A DNA stretch of 64,000 nucleotides, taken from contig NZ_JPKG01000023.1 in assembly GCF_000735605.1 (NCBI RefSeq), positions 28,501-92,500 of the forward strand. The letters are read 5' to 3'. The position numbers and the translations under genes were made by a program. Below, piece after piece: positions 32,194-41,350 of the stretch (position 1 is its first letter; the number at the start of each line of letters is the position of its first letter). The notes under the pieces were generated by a model. The model did not search any database. It was not told where the DNA came from and saw only the letters and a list, made by a program, of their open reading frames with translations. Origin of the DNA: Allobosea sp. LC85. GTDB taxonomy: Bacteria; Pseudomonadota; Alphaproteobacteria; Rhizobiales; Beijerinckiaceae.

Positions 32194-33093
32194 ATGAATG
32201 AGCGTTCGCTTCCCCGCCAGGCATCGCGGAAGCCCAGCAATCTCCATACCGCTCTCGCGAAGCGAATCCTGGCCTGCGCCGCCGAGAAGCAGTGGTCGGC
32301 CGGCTTTCACCTGCGGGAGGCCGAGATTGCGCGGGCTTTTGAGGTTTCGCGCACCCCGGTGCGGGCCGCACTCGGTTTGCTCGCCGAGCAGGGCGCGGTG
32401 GAAGCACGCGTGAACCAGGGCTTCTTTCTCGCGCGGGACGGCAAGGATCTCGAGGCCGCAGAGCGCTCCCTGCCGAGCGCCCGCGACGAGGACATCATTC
32501 ATGCCATCCTGCGGGATCGCGAGGCTGGCCGGTTACCTGAGAACCTCATCGAAACCGACCTCCTGCAGATCTATCAGATCGGCCGGAGCGCGCTGAGCAA
32601 GGTCCTGCTGCGCCTTGCGGAGGATGGGCTGATCAAGCGCCGCCGCGGTCACGGCTGGAGTTTCGTACCATCGCTCGCTTCGCCCGAGGCGCGCGAGGAA
32701 AGCTATCGCTTCCGCATGATGATCGAATGCCTGGGGCTGTGCGAGCCGAGCTTCCGGGTCAACCAGCCGGCCTTTGCCCGAAGCCGGGCTGCGCATGATG
32801 CCTTCATCGCCGATCTCGACCATACGCCGTCCGCAGAGCGCTTCTTCGAGATCAATGCCGGCTTTCACGCCATGCTCGCCGCCTGCTCGGGCAATCGCTT
32901 CGTCGTCCAGGCCATGGAGGCGCAGAATTCCCTGCGGCGCCTGACCGAATACGCCGATTACGGCGGCCTCGACCGGGAGGCATTGCTGCGATCCTGCCGG
33001 GAGCACCTGGCCATCCTGGATGCGCTGGAGCAGGGCGACACCAACTGGGCGGCGACCCTGATGCGCCAGCATCTGACGCGCGCGCCGCGCTGA
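32194..33093 (+). CDS. GntR-family regulator with two winged helices and an FCD domain
   Basis: A 299-residue regulator. A first GntR-like winged helix spans about residues 18-80 (LREAEIARAFEVSRTPVRAALGLLAEQGAVE), a second about 100-158 (QIGRSALSKVLLRLAEDGLIKRRRGHGW), and an FCD effector domain follows (FFEINAGFHAMLAACSGN, with the typical His and SGN). Most GntR proteins carry a single HTH. It lies upstream of, and in the same direction as, the catabolic operon 33243-42914, separated by 149 bp, so it is the likely regulator of that operon with a carboxylate or amino-acid ligand. Confidence 0.88.
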   Translation: MNERSLPRQASRKPSNLHTALAKRILACAAEKQWSAGFHLREAEIARAFEVSRTPVRAALGLLAEQGAVEARVNQGFFLARDGKDLEAAERSLPSARDEDIIHAILRDREAGRLPENLIETDLLQIYQIGRSALSKVLLRLAEDGLIKRRRGHGWSFVPSLASPEAREESYRFRMMIECLGLCEPSFRVNQPAFARSRAAHDAFIADLDHTPSAERFFEINAGFHAMLAACSGNRFVVQAMEAQNSLRRLTEYADYGGLDREALLRSCREHLAILDALEQGDTNWAATLMRQHLTRAPR

Positions 33094-33181
33094 GTCTGAT
33101 CTTCGTTCGCTGCGGCTGAGCCGAAGGCGTTACGCATTGCATGCGCGAATTCCGGGGCTCGAGCGTATCAATCATGTTCGC

Positions 33182-33210
33182 TTGACATTGTATTATTTTT
33201 GAAAAAAGAT
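33182..33210 (+). promoter_or_regulatory. Candidate promoter of the catabolic operon
   Basis: A consensus -35 TTGACA at 33182-33187 is followed after 17 bases by AAAGAT, a weak -10. The surrounding 33185-33222 segment is an unusual run of A and T with short symmetric parts (TTTTTGAAAAAAGATCAAAAAAA) that may bind the upstream GntR protein. It is the only AT-rich tract between the regulator and the operon. Confidence 0.4.
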
Positions 33211-33242
33211 CAAAAAAATATCCAGTGCTTCCGAGGTCCGCC

Positions 33243-34571
33243 TTGCCCGCTTCTGCCGCCGCCCGCCCGAACGACCTCGACGCCCATTGGATGCCGTTCA
33301 CGGCCAATCGGCGTTTCAAGAGTGATCCGCGCCTCTTCGTCGGGGCGGAGGGCAATTATTATCTGACGGCCGACGGGCGCCGGATCCTCGACGGCATGGC
33401 CGGGCTCTGGTGCGTGAATGCCGGCCATGGCCATCCGCGGATCAAGGAGGCGATCAAGACCCAGGTCGACAGGCTCGACTATGTCTCCTGTTTCCAGATG
33501 GGGCATCCCGACGCCTTCACGCTGGCGAGCCGCATCGCCAACATGATGCCGAAGGGGCTCGACCATGTCTTCTTCTCCAATTCGGGCTCGGAGGCTGTCG
33601 ACACCGCACTCAAGATCGCGCTCGCCTATCACCGCCAGCGCGGCGAGGCGGGCCGAACCCGCCTGATCGGCCGGGCGCGCGGCTATCATGGCATGGGATT
33701 CGGCGGTCTCTCGGTCGCCGGCATCAGCCGGCATCGTCGCGATTTCGGGCCCCTCCTGCCAGGTGTCGCCCATCTCCCACACACGCTGGACCTGGCCAGG
33801 AATGCCTTCTCGCGCGGCGAGCCGGAGCATGGCGCTGATCTCGCCGAGGATCTCGAGCGGCTCGTGCAGATCCATGATGCCTCGACGATCGCGGCCGTCA
33901 TCGTCGAGCCGGTCGCGGGCTCGACCGGCGTGCTTCCACCGCCCCGGGGCTATCTCAAGCGCCTGCGCGAGATCTGCGACAAGCACGGCATCCTGCTGAT
34001 CTTCGACGAGGTGATCTCGGGCTTCGGGCGGCTCGGCGCCTCCTGCGCCGCCGAAGCCTTCGCGGTCATTCCCGACATGATCACCTGTGCCAAGGGGCTG
34101 ACCAATGGCGCCGTGCCGATGGGAGCGACCATTGTCGGGCCGCAGATCTACGACGCCTTCATGACCGGCCCGGAAGGCAGCATCGAGCTCTTCCACGGCT
34201 ATACCTATTCGGGGCATCCGCTCGCCTGCGCCGCGGGTCTTGCCACCCTGCAGGTCTATGAGGAGGAAGGGCTGTTCGAGCGCGCACGGCGGATCGCGCG
34301 CCACTGGGAGGACGCCGCGCATGCGCTGAAGGGCGCGCCGCACGTCATCGATATCCGCAATATCGGTCTCGTGGCCGCGATCGAGTTTGAACCGCGGCCT
34401 GGCGGAGCTGGCCAGCGCAGTTCGGAATGCGCCGAGGCCTGTTTCCAGGATGGCGTCCTCGTGCGCGCCGGCGCCGATCTGCTGGTGCTGTCGCCGCCGC
34501 TGACGATCGAGCCCGACGAGATCGACCGTCTCTTCGCCAGCATCCGCAAGGCGCTCGCAACCATCGCCTGA
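33243..34571 (+). CDS. Class III aminotransferase (omega-amino acid:pyruvate type)
   Basis: PLP enzyme of about 442 residues that moves a terminal amino group to pyruvate or a 2-oxo acid. Motifs are DAHWMPFTANRRFK, MAGLWCVNAGHGHP, FFSNSGSEAVDTALKIA, the VIVEPVAGSTGVLPPP segment, the aspartate in LIFDEVISGFGRLG and the Schiff-base Lys in CAKGLTNGAVPMGA. TTG 33243 has GAGG at good spacing; GTG 33225 is the alternative. The next gene is an aldehyde dehydrogenase, so the pair would convert an omega-amino acid through its semialdehyde to a dicarboxylate. Confidence 0.9.
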   Translation: MPASAAARPNDLDAHWMPFTANRRFKSDPRLFVGAEGNYYLTADGRRILDGMAGLWCVNAGHGHPRIKEAIKTQVDRLDYVSCFQMGHPDAFTLASRIANMMPKGLDHVFFSNSGSEAVDTALKIALAYHRQRGEAGRTRLIGRARGYHGMGFGGLSVAGISRHRRDFGPLLPGVAHLPHTLDLARNAFSRGEPEHGADLAEDLERLVQIHDASTIAAVIVEPVAGSTGVLPPPRGYLKRLREICDKHGILLIFDEVISGFGRLGASCAAEAFAVIPDMITCAKGLTNGAVPMGATIVGPQIYDAFMTGPEGSIELFHGYTYSGHPLACAAGLATLQVYEEEGLFERARRIARHWEDAAHALKGAPHVIDIRNIGLVAAIEFEPRPGGAGQRSSECAEACFQDGVLVRAGADLLVLSPPLTIEPDEIDRLFASIRKALATIA

Positions 34572-34609
34572 CCCGGCTCCATCCCATTCGTTTGAAGAGG
34601 TTGCGCGAC

Positions 34610-36040
34610 GTGAGCGCCTATCCCGACATTACCCTGCATATCGGCGGCGTCGCTCGCGCAGGCTCCGGCGGCGAGATCGAGATCCATGATCCCGCGACCG
34701 GCGAAACCCTGGCCATGGCGCGGCTGGCATCGGCGGCCGATCTCGACGACGCGCTGCAGGCTGCCGAAACCGGTTTTGCTGCCTGGCGCGCGGTCTCGGT
34801 CTTCGAGCGCTGCCGCATCCTGCGTCGTGTTGGCGAACTACTGAGGGCGCGCCAGGACGCCATTGGCCAGGTGATGACGCGCGAGCAGGGCAAGCCTCTC
34901 GCCGAGGCGCGTGGCGAGGTTGCCGCGTCCGCCGAGGTCTTCGAATGGTATGCCGAGGAAGGGCGCCGCGCCTATGGGCGGGTCGTTCCGAGCCGCACGA
35001 CTGGGGCCCGGATGATCGTGGTGCGGGAGCCGATCGGCCCCGTTGCCGCCTTCACGCCCTGGAATTTTCCGGCGCTGACGCCGGCGCGCAAGATCGCCGG
35101 TGCGCTTGGTGCCGGCTGCTCGATCATCATCAAGCCCTCGGAGGAAACCCCGGCGACCTGCCTGGCGCTGGTCGAGGCCTGCGTCGAGGCAGGCGTGCCG
35201 GCGGGCGCCATCAATCTCGTCCTCGGAGATCCGCCAACGGTCTCGCACCATCTCGTCACGTCACCAGTGATCAGGAAGGTGTCCTTCACAGGCTCCACGG
35301 CCGGAGGGCGCGCGGTCGCGGCCTTGGCCGCGCAGGGGCCCAAGCGCGCCACACTGGAGCTCGGCGGCCACGCCCCCGTCCTGGTGTTCGATGATGTCGA
35401 CGTCGAGGCGGTGGCTGCGCTGGGCGCCCAGCGAAAATTCCGCAATGCCGGCCAGGTCTGTGTGGCGCCGACACGGTTCTACGTCCACGAGGCCGTGCAT
35501 GATCGCTTCGTCGCGGCCTTCGCCTCGGCGGCCGAACGGATCAAGGTCGGCAATGGCCTCCAGCAGGGCATCGGCATGGGGCCGCTTGCCAATGCCAGGC
35601 GGCTCGAGGCGGTGCACGGGCTGATCGAGGATGCCCGGCGTCATGGCGCCAGGCTTGTCTGCGGCGGAGAGCGCATCGGCAATCGTGGCTTCTTCTACGC
35701 TCCGACCGTGCTCGCTGAGGTGCCGGAATCCGCGGCGATCATGAGCGAGGAGCCCTTTGGGCCGGTGGCTCCGATCGCCCGCTTCCGCGATCTGGACGAG
35801 GTCATCGGCCGTGCCAACGGCCTGCCGGTCGGGCTCGCCGCCTATGCCTTCACGGGCTCGGGCGCCCGGGCGCTTGCGCTCAGTGAGCGGATCGAGGCCG
35901 GGATGGTCGGCATCAACCGTTTCGAGATCGCCGCCGCCGAAACTCCGTTCGGCGGGGTCAAGGACAGCGGCGACGGCCGCGAAGGCGGCACCGAAGGGCT
36001 CGACGCCTATCTTGTCACCAAGACGATCAGCCAGGCCTGA
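34610..36040 (+). CDS. NAD(P)-dependent aldehyde dehydrogenase (succinate-semialdehyde type)
   Basis: A 476-residue ALDH. It shows FTPWNFPALTPARKIAGAL, the cofactor Lys in IIKPSEETP, VSFTGSTAGGRAVAALAA, the general base in TLELGGHAPVLVFDD and the catalytic Cys in NAGQVCVAPTRFYVH. The overall pattern matches the GabD-like group that oxidises succinate, glutarate or similar semialdehydes. Start GTG 34610 follows GAAGAGG. It probably oxidises the product of the preceding aminotransferase. Confidence 0.9.
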   Translation: MSAYPDITLHIGGVARAGSGGEIEIHDPATGETLAMARLASAADLDDALQAAETGFAAWRAVSVFERCRILRRVGELLRARQDAIGQVMTREQGKPLAEARGEVAASAEVFEWYAEEGRRAYGRVVPSRTTGARMIVVREPIGPVAAFTPWNFPALTPARKIAGALGAGCSIIIKPSEETPATCLALVEACVEAGVPAGAINLVLGDPPTVSHHLVTSPVIRKVSFTGSTAGGRAVAALAAQGPKRATLELGGHAPVLVFDDVDVEAVAALGAQRKFRNAGQVCVAPTRFYVHEAVHDRFVAAFASAAERIKVGNGLQQGIGMGPLANARRLEAVHGLIEDARRHGARLVCGGERIGNRGFFYAPTVLAEVPESAAIMSEEPFGPVAPIARFRDLDEVIGRANGLPVGLAAYAFTGSGARALALSERIEAGMVGINRFEIAAAETPFGGVKDSGDGREGGTEGLDAYLVTKTISQA

Positions 36041-36062
36041 GACGACCGGAGAAAGACGAGCG

Positions 36063-36908
36063 ATGACGCGTAACGGACATGGCGAAAAGCTCTCCTATTA
36101 CCAGCTCGGACGGACGGCGATCTTTGCCTGCCAGGCCGACCAGCGCTTCTCCTATTGCTGCTACATTCCCGAGAGCTACGAGGAAAACGGCACGAAGCGC
36201 TATCCGCTGGCCGTCCTGATCCATGGCAGCACCCGCACGGTCGACAGCCTGCGCGACCAGTTCATCGACTTCGCCGAAGCCAATCAATGCGTCGTCCTGG
36301 TGCCGCTCTTTCCCTGCGGGATCGGGGAGCCGGGCGACACACATAACTACAAGCGCATCCTCTATCGGGGCATCCGCTACGACCTCCTGGTCCTGGCGAT
36401 GATCGAGGAGATCGGCGTACTCTACCGCCTCGATGCCGAGAAGGTGCTGATGCACGGCTTTTCCGGCGGCGGGCAGTTCGTGCACCGCTTCTTCTACCTG
36501 CACCCGGAGCGGCTGCTCGCCGTCTCGATCGGCGCTCCCGGCGTCGTGACCCTGCCGAACCCGGACAAGCCGTGGTGGCTCGGCACAGGCGATCTGAAGA
36601 GCATCTTTGGGCGCGATCTCGATCTGCCCGAGATGCGCAAGGTCGCGGTCCAGATGGTCATCGGCGGCGATGACATCGAGACCTGGGACGTGACTGTCGC
36701 TCCCGGTTCCTCGAACTGGATGGAGGGCATCAACGATACCGGCGTGACGCGGGTCGATCGCCTGCGCTCGCTGGAACGGGCCTTCCTGAACCTCGACATT
36801 CCCGTGCGCTTCGACGTCGTACCCGGCGTCGAGCATGTCGGATATCTCGTGCACCCCCCTGTGAAGGCGTTCTTCGCCAGCGCACTCGCGCGACGGCGAA
36901 ACCTCTAG
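36063..36908 (+). CDS. Alpha/beta hydrolase (PHB-depolymerase/esterase-like)
   Basis: A 281-residue hydrolase with nucleophile elbow LMHGFSGGGQFVHRF, an oxyanion region around AVLIHGSTRTVDSL and a late His in PGVEHVGYLVHPP. No signal peptide is seen, so it acts in the cytosol. It resembles the LpqC/PHB depolymerase-like esterases. In this operon it may cleave an ester or amide of the imported compound. ATG 36063 lies 22 bp after the aldehyde dehydrogenase stop. Confidence 0.8.
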   Translation: MTRNGHGEKLSYYQLGRTAIFACQADQRFSYCCYIPESYEENGTKRYPLAVLIHGSTRTVDSLRDQFIDFAEANQCVVLVPLFPCGIGEPGDTHNYKRILYRGIRYDLLVLAMIEEIGVLYRLDAEKVLMHGFSGGGQFVHRFFYLHPERLLAVSIGAPGVVTLPNPDKPWWLGTGDLKSIFGRDLDLPEMRKVAVQMVIGGDDIETWDVTVAPGSSNWMEGINDTGVTRVDRLRSLERAFLNLDIPVRFDVVPGVEHVGYLVHPPVKAFFASALARRRNL

Positions 36909-36991
36909 CGGGGCAGGGCGCGGCGATTTGCCAGCCATTTGGGCGGTGACACCGGAAACCGGGCGCCGCTCGTGAACGAAAGGGAGAGATC

Positions 36992-38545
36992 ATGAAGGTT
37001 GCATGGCTTGCGGCCCTGGCCGCGCTCGTCTGCCCGATGCAGGCACTCGCTCAGGTTCCGAAACAAGGCGGCGAGCTGCGTATCGCGCTCTCCACCGACA
37101 TTACCAGCAGCGAGCCCGGTGTTCGCCGCAGCGGCGACAGCGACACCATCCTCCATCATGTGCTCGAGGCGCTGGTCGCCTATCGCGAGGACCTGACCAT
37201 CGCGCCATTGCTGGCCGAATCCTACACCATCGGTGATGACGGCCGCAGCTACCGCTTCACCCTGCGCGACGGCATCACCTTCCATAACGGCGCGCCGATG
37301 TCCTCGGCGGACGTGAAATGGAGCTGGGACCGCCTGCTGGACCCCGCGACGAAATGGCAGTGCCGGGGTTGGTATGACGGCTCGCAGGACACCAAGATCG
37401 AGGCGATCGAGACGCCCGATGCCCGCACGGTGGTGTTCAGGCTGGCTGCGCCTTCGGCGCTCTTCCTGCACTATGTCGCCAATGTCCAATGCCTGACCGG
37501 CATCCTGCACAAGGATTCGGTCGGGCCGAACGGAGAATGGCGTCAACCGGTCGGCACGGGTCCCTTCACCTTTGCCGAGTGGCGGAAGAACTCGTTCATC
37601 CTCCTCAAGAAATTTGCCGGCTACCGACCGCGTTCCGAACCGATGAGCGGCTATGCCGGCGCGCGCATCGCCCATGTCGATCAGGTGCGCTGGATGGTGG
37701 TGCCCGACGATGCCACACGCAGGACGGCCCTGCGGGCCGGCCAGATCGACTGGATCGTCACCGATGTCTCGGACGTGGTCGAGCTGAGGGCCGCCAAGGG
37801 CGTCAGGGTCGCAACCGCGCAGGGGCTGAGCTGGAACGTGCTGCTCGTCCAGACACGCGATCCGCTCTTCGCCGATAGCCGCGTGAGACGCGCGCTGGCC
37901 CATGCCATCGATCTCAAGACGCTGGTGGAAACCAGGACGGACGGGCTCGGCAAGCCCAATCCCTCGGCCATCCCGGACTCGAGTTCGGCCCACACGGCGG
38001 TCCACGGCAAGGGCCATGCCTACGATCCCGAGCTCGCCCGCAGGCTGCTGAAAGAGGCCGGATATGACGGGCGGCCGATCAAGCTGCAGACGACGCAGAA
38101 GCTCGCCCATCTCTACGACACCGCCATCATTCTGCAGTCGATGCTCAAGCAGGTGGGCTTCAATGTCGACCTTGAAGTGCTGGAATGGGCAACCCAGCTC
38201 GACCGCTACAGCAAGGGCAATTTCCAGCTCCAATCCTTCCGCTTCACGGCACGGCTCGAACCCTCGCTGAACTACAAGACGATCGTCGGCTCCAAGGATG
38301 TCGACCCCGACAACCAGTGGGAGGACCCGCATGCCATCGCGCTGCTGTCCTCGTCGACGGCGGAGCTCGATCCCGGCCGGCGCCAGGCGATCTTCGACGA
38401 GCTGCACCAGCGCATGATCGACCAGGCCCCGATCGTCAGCCTCTACAACACCCCCCTCGTCGAAGCCTCGACAGATCGCATCGATGGCATCGGCGTCACC
38501 GGCTTCGGCAAGATGCGCGCCTGGGGCGTGTGGATCACCCGTTAG
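36992..38545 (+). CDS. ABC transporter substrate-binding protein, family 5 (first paralogue)
   Basis: A 517-residue periplasmic binding protein with signal peptide MKVAWLAALAALVCPMQALA. The SBP_bac_5 pattern is clear (EALVAYREDLTIAPLLAESY; FTLRDGITFHNGAPMSSADVKWSWDR; GTGPFTFAEWRKNS). It shares the long near-identical motif LEVLEWATQLDRYSKGN with the second binding protein of this operon (39722-41272), so the two arose by duplication. No permease or ATPase follows, so it must use a translocator encoded elsewhere. The ligand is probably a peptide-like or amide compound. Confidence 0.9.
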   Translation: MKVAWLAALAALVCPMQALAQVPKQGGELRIALSTDITSSEPGVRRSGDSDTILHHVLEALVAYREDLTIAPLLAESYTIGDDGRSYRFTLRDGITFHNGAPMSSADVKWSWDRLLDPATKWQCRGWYDGSQDTKIEAIETPDARTVVFRLAAPSALFLHYVANVQCLTGILHKDSVGPNGEWRQPVGTGPFTFAEWRKNSFILLKKFAGYRPRSEPMSGYAGARIAHVDQVRWMVVPDDATRRTALRAGQIDWIVTDVSDVVELRAAKGVRVATAQGLSWNVLLVQTRDPLFADSRVRRALAHAIDLKTLVETRTDGLGKPNPSAIPDSSSAHTAVHGKGHAYDPELARRLLKEAGYDGRPIKLQTTQKLAHLYDTAIILQSMLKQVGFNVDLEVLEWATQLDRYSKGNFQLQSFRFTARLEPSLNYKTIVGSKDVDPDNQWEDPHAIALLSSSTAELDPGRRQAIFDELHQRMIDQAPIVSLYNTPLVEASTDRIDGIGVTGFGKMRAWGVWITR

Positions 38546-38558
38546 CAGGAGCATGCCA

Positions 38559-39698
38559 ATGACGACCTCGCCCTTTCCCTTCGTCTCCGTCTCCGGTGCT
38601 CCGCGCGAGCGCGGCCGGCAATATGGCGAGGCCGCCAGGGAGCGCGTGCGCCGGAGCGTCGGGCTTTATGGCGACCAGCTCGCGGAGTTCGGCTATCCGG
38701 CCGCGGCCCAGTCCGAGCTGATCATGGCGTTCGCGGGCGAGATCGAGGCCTTCGGAGCCCATTACATCGACGAGATGCGCGGGATCGCCGAAGGGGCCGG
38801 CGTCACGCTCGAAGACATCGTGATGATCAACGCCCGGACCGAGGTCATCGCCAAGGCCCGGATCGAACGGAGCAGGCCGCAGCGGGAACAGGACGAAGCC
38901 GATGATGGCTGTAGCGGCCTCGTAGTCATGCCGGAGCGCAGCCTTTCGGGGCGGCTGATCCATGCCCAGAACTGGGATTGGCGGGCCGAATGCGCGGAGA
39001 CCGCCATCGTGCTGCGGGTGCGCCCCGATGACGGCCCGGATTTCCTGACCTTCGTCGAAGCCGGAGGGCTTGCCCGTTCCGGCATGAATGCGGCCGGCCT
39101 CGCCATTACGGCGAATTATCTCGACAGCGACCGGGACTATCGCCAGCAGGGGGTGCCGCTTGCCCTGATCCGACGCAAGGTGCTCGAGCAAACCCATCTC
39201 GCCTTCGCGATCAGGGCCGTCGCGACGACGCAGAAGACCTGCTCGAACAATATGATCCTGTCGAGCGCCGAGGGATTCGCGGTCAATTACGAATGCGCCC
39301 CGGACGAGGCTTTCGCGGTCTATCCGAGCGACGGGCTGATCGTGCACGCCAATCACTGGGTCAGTCCCATTGCACTCGGCAAACTCAGGGATACCGGTCT
39401 CGTCAATGTGCCGGACAGCGTCTACCGCGACTGGCGCGTGCGCCGCTTGCTTGAACAGGGCGGTGGCACCCTGTCCGCGGCCGAGGTGAAGGCTGCACTC
39501 TTCGACGATTTCGCCACGCCGTACAGCGTCTGCCGGCCACCGCGGCCCGGCCTGCGCGATGCTCACCTCTCGGCGACCGTCGCGATGGTGGTGATGGAGC
39601 CGGCGAGCGGCGTGATGGAGGTGGCGGCTCTGCCAGCCCTCGATCGCCGCTTCACCCAATACAGTCTTGCCGACGAGCCGAAGATGCTCGCGGCCTGA
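38559..39698 (+). CDS. C45-family Ntn-hydrolase (acyl-CoA:6-aminopenicillanate acyltransferase-like)
   Basis: A 379-residue protein of the C45 autoproteolytic N-terminal-nucleophile family. The N-terminus has the family pattern GAPRERGRQYGEAARERV; a Gly-Cys pair in DDGCSGLVVMPE would be the self-cleavage site and would expose the nucleophilic Cys. HAQNWDWRAE and TFVEAGGLARSGMNAAGLAIT match the Ntn core. Such enzymes hydrolyse or transfer acyl groups on amides. ATG 38559 has AGGAG upstream and lies 13 bp after the binding-protein stop, so it probably processes the imported compound. Confidence 0.88.
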   Translation: MTTSPFPFVSVSGAPRERGRQYGEAARERVRRSVGLYGDQLAEFGYPAAAQSELIMAFAGEIEAFGAHYIDEMRGIAEGAGVTLEDIVMINARTEVIAKARIERSRPQREQDEADDGCSGLVVMPERSLSGRLIHAQNWDWRAECAETAIVLRVRPDDGPDFLTFVEAGGLARSGMNAAGLAITANYLDSDRDYRQQGVPLALIRRKVLEQTHLAFAIRAVATTQKTCSNNMILSSAEGFAVNYECAPDEAFAVYPSDGLIVHANHWVSPIALGKLRDTGLVNVPDSVYRDWRVRRLLEQGGGTLSAAEVKAALFDDFATPYSVCRPPRPGLRDAHLSATVAMVVMEPASGVMEVAALPALDRRFTQYSLADEPKMLAA

Positions 39699-39721
39699 AG
39701 TCTCTTCCATGGGAGGAATGA

Positions 39722-41272
39722 ATGAGAATGCGTTTCCCAGCACTCGCATTGATGATGGGGGCTGCCTGTTTTCAGGCATCGAAGGCCGAGGCTGACACCC
39801 TGCGGGTGCGCCTCAATGCCGATATCCGGAGCGTCAATCCCGGCGTCAACCGGGACGACACGACGGATGGCGTGGTGCTTCACATGGTCGAGGGCCTTGT
39901 CGGCTACTCCGCCAATGGCACCCCAAAGCCGCTGCTCGCAGACAGCATCGAGGTGTCGCCGGACGGGCTGACCTATACGCTCAAACTGCGCAAGGGCGTG
40001 AAGTTCCACGATGGCACGACGTTGACATCCGCGGATGTCGTCTGGAACTGGCAGCGCTACATGGACCCGAAAACGGGCTGGCTCTGCACGGGGGAGTATA
40101 ACGGGTCGGACGCACTCAAGGCTGAGATCGCCGCCCCTGATGCGGACACCGTCGTCTTCACCCTGAACCGGCCGAGCTCCGTCTTTCTCGCCGGCATCGC
40201 GCGCAACCAGTGCGGGCAGACCGCGATCATAGCCCGCTCATCCTTCAATCCTGACGGTTCGTTCAAGGCGCCGGTCGGGACGGGGCCGTTCAGGTTCGGG
40301 GAGTGGAAGCGCGGCGAATATGTCCGGCTCGACAGGTTCGAAGGCTATACCGATCGCGGCGGCGAGCCGGACGGTTATGTCGGGGGCAAGCGTGCGCTCG
40401 TCGATGCCGTCAATTTCATGGTAATTCCCGACAACGCCACGGCCAAGGCGGCGCTGCTGCGTGGCAATATCGACATCCTGCCCTCGCTGGCGGCAGCCGA
40501 CATGCCCGAGCTGAAGGCGCGGCCGGAGATCAAGGTCTCGTCCTCGCCGACGATGATGCTCAACACGATCCTGCTGCAGACCCGCGATCCGCTGCTCGCC
40601 AACGTCAAGATGCGCCAGGCCATCGCCGCCGCCATCGACACGCGCGAACTCGTCAAAGCCGTGTCGGAAGGGCTGGGGCGGCCAAACGCTTCGGTCGTCC
40701 CGACGGAATCGCGCTTCTACTCGAAGGAGCAGGCCCGCCTCCATGCCTATGATCCGGCCAAGGCTGCGCGCCTGTTGAAGGAGGCGGGCTATGCCGGTCA
40801 GCCGATCGTGCTGATGGCGAACAAGAACGAGCGCGACACTTATGAAAGCGCTGTCATCGCCCAGGCGATGCTCCAGTCCGCCGGCATCAACGCGACGCTT
40901 GAAGTGCTGGAATGGGCGACGCAGCTCGATCGCTACAGCAAGGGCAACTACCAGATGCAGTCCTTCTCCTATTCGGCCCGCTATGACCCCGCGCTGGCCT
41001 ATGGCGCGGTGATGGGCTCGAAGGACAAGCGGCCGAACCGGATCTGGGACGATCCGCAGGCAGAAGTGCTCCTGCGCGATATCCTGGCGTTGACCGGGGA
41101 TAGCGAGCGCCAGGCCCTGTTCGACAAGCTCCATGCTCTCTTCATCGAGCAGGCGCCGTTTCTGATGCTCTACAACGGTATCGAAGTCGCTGCGGCGCGA
41201 TCGAGCGTCCAGGGCTATGCGGCGACCATCATGCCGAAGCCGAGGCTCTGGGCCGTCAGCCTCAAGAAGTGA
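39722..41272 (+). CDS. ABC transporter substrate-binding protein, family 5 (second paralogue)
   Basis: A 516-residue periplasmic binding protein with signal peptide ending near FQASKAEA. The SBP_bac_5 signature is present (DGLTYTLKLRKGVKFHDGTT, PVGTGPFRFGEWKRGEYVRL). It shares LEVLEWATQLDRYSKGN and the following QSF segment with the protein at 36992-38545. The two are separated by the C45 hydrolase gene, an arrangement that could reflect two related ligands, for example substrate and product. Like the first it lacks a dedicated permease. Confidence 0.9.
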   Translation: MRMRFPALALMMGAACFQASKAEADTLRVRLNADIRSVNPGVNRDDTTDGVVLHMVEGLVGYSANGTPKPLLADSIEVSPDGLTYTLKLRKGVKFHDGTTLTSADVVWNWQRYMDPKTGWLCTGEYNGSDALKAEIAAPDADTVVFTLNRPSSVFLAGIARNQCGQTAIIARSSFNPDGSFKAPVGTGPFRFGEWKRGEYVRLDRFEGYTDRGGEPDGYVGGKRALVDAVNFMVIPDNATAKAALLRGNIDILPSLAAADMPELKARPEIKVSSSPTMMLNTILLQTRDPLLANVKMRQAIAAAIDTRELVKAVSEGLGRPNASVVPTESRFYSKEQARLHAYDPAKAARLLKEAGYAGQPIVLMANKNERDTYESAVIAQAMLQSAGINATLEVLEWATQLDRYSKGNYQMQSFSYSARYDPALAYGAVMGSKDKRPNRIWDDPQAEVLLRDILALTGDSERQALFDKLHALFIEQAPFLMLYNGIEVAAARSSVQGYAATIMPKPRLWAVSLKK

Positions 41273-41350
41273 CCGATGGGCGCTCGGGCAAGCCGCCATC
41301 CAGCGGCTCGCCCGCGCTGTCACCCGCCAGGATTTCCCAACAAGCGAGAC

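Noticed and set aside
27959..32200. Second copy of the tRNA-Glu 3' end as a right attachment site
   Set aside because: I looked by eye for GGTTCGAGTCCCCT-like text through the island and its right flank and found none.
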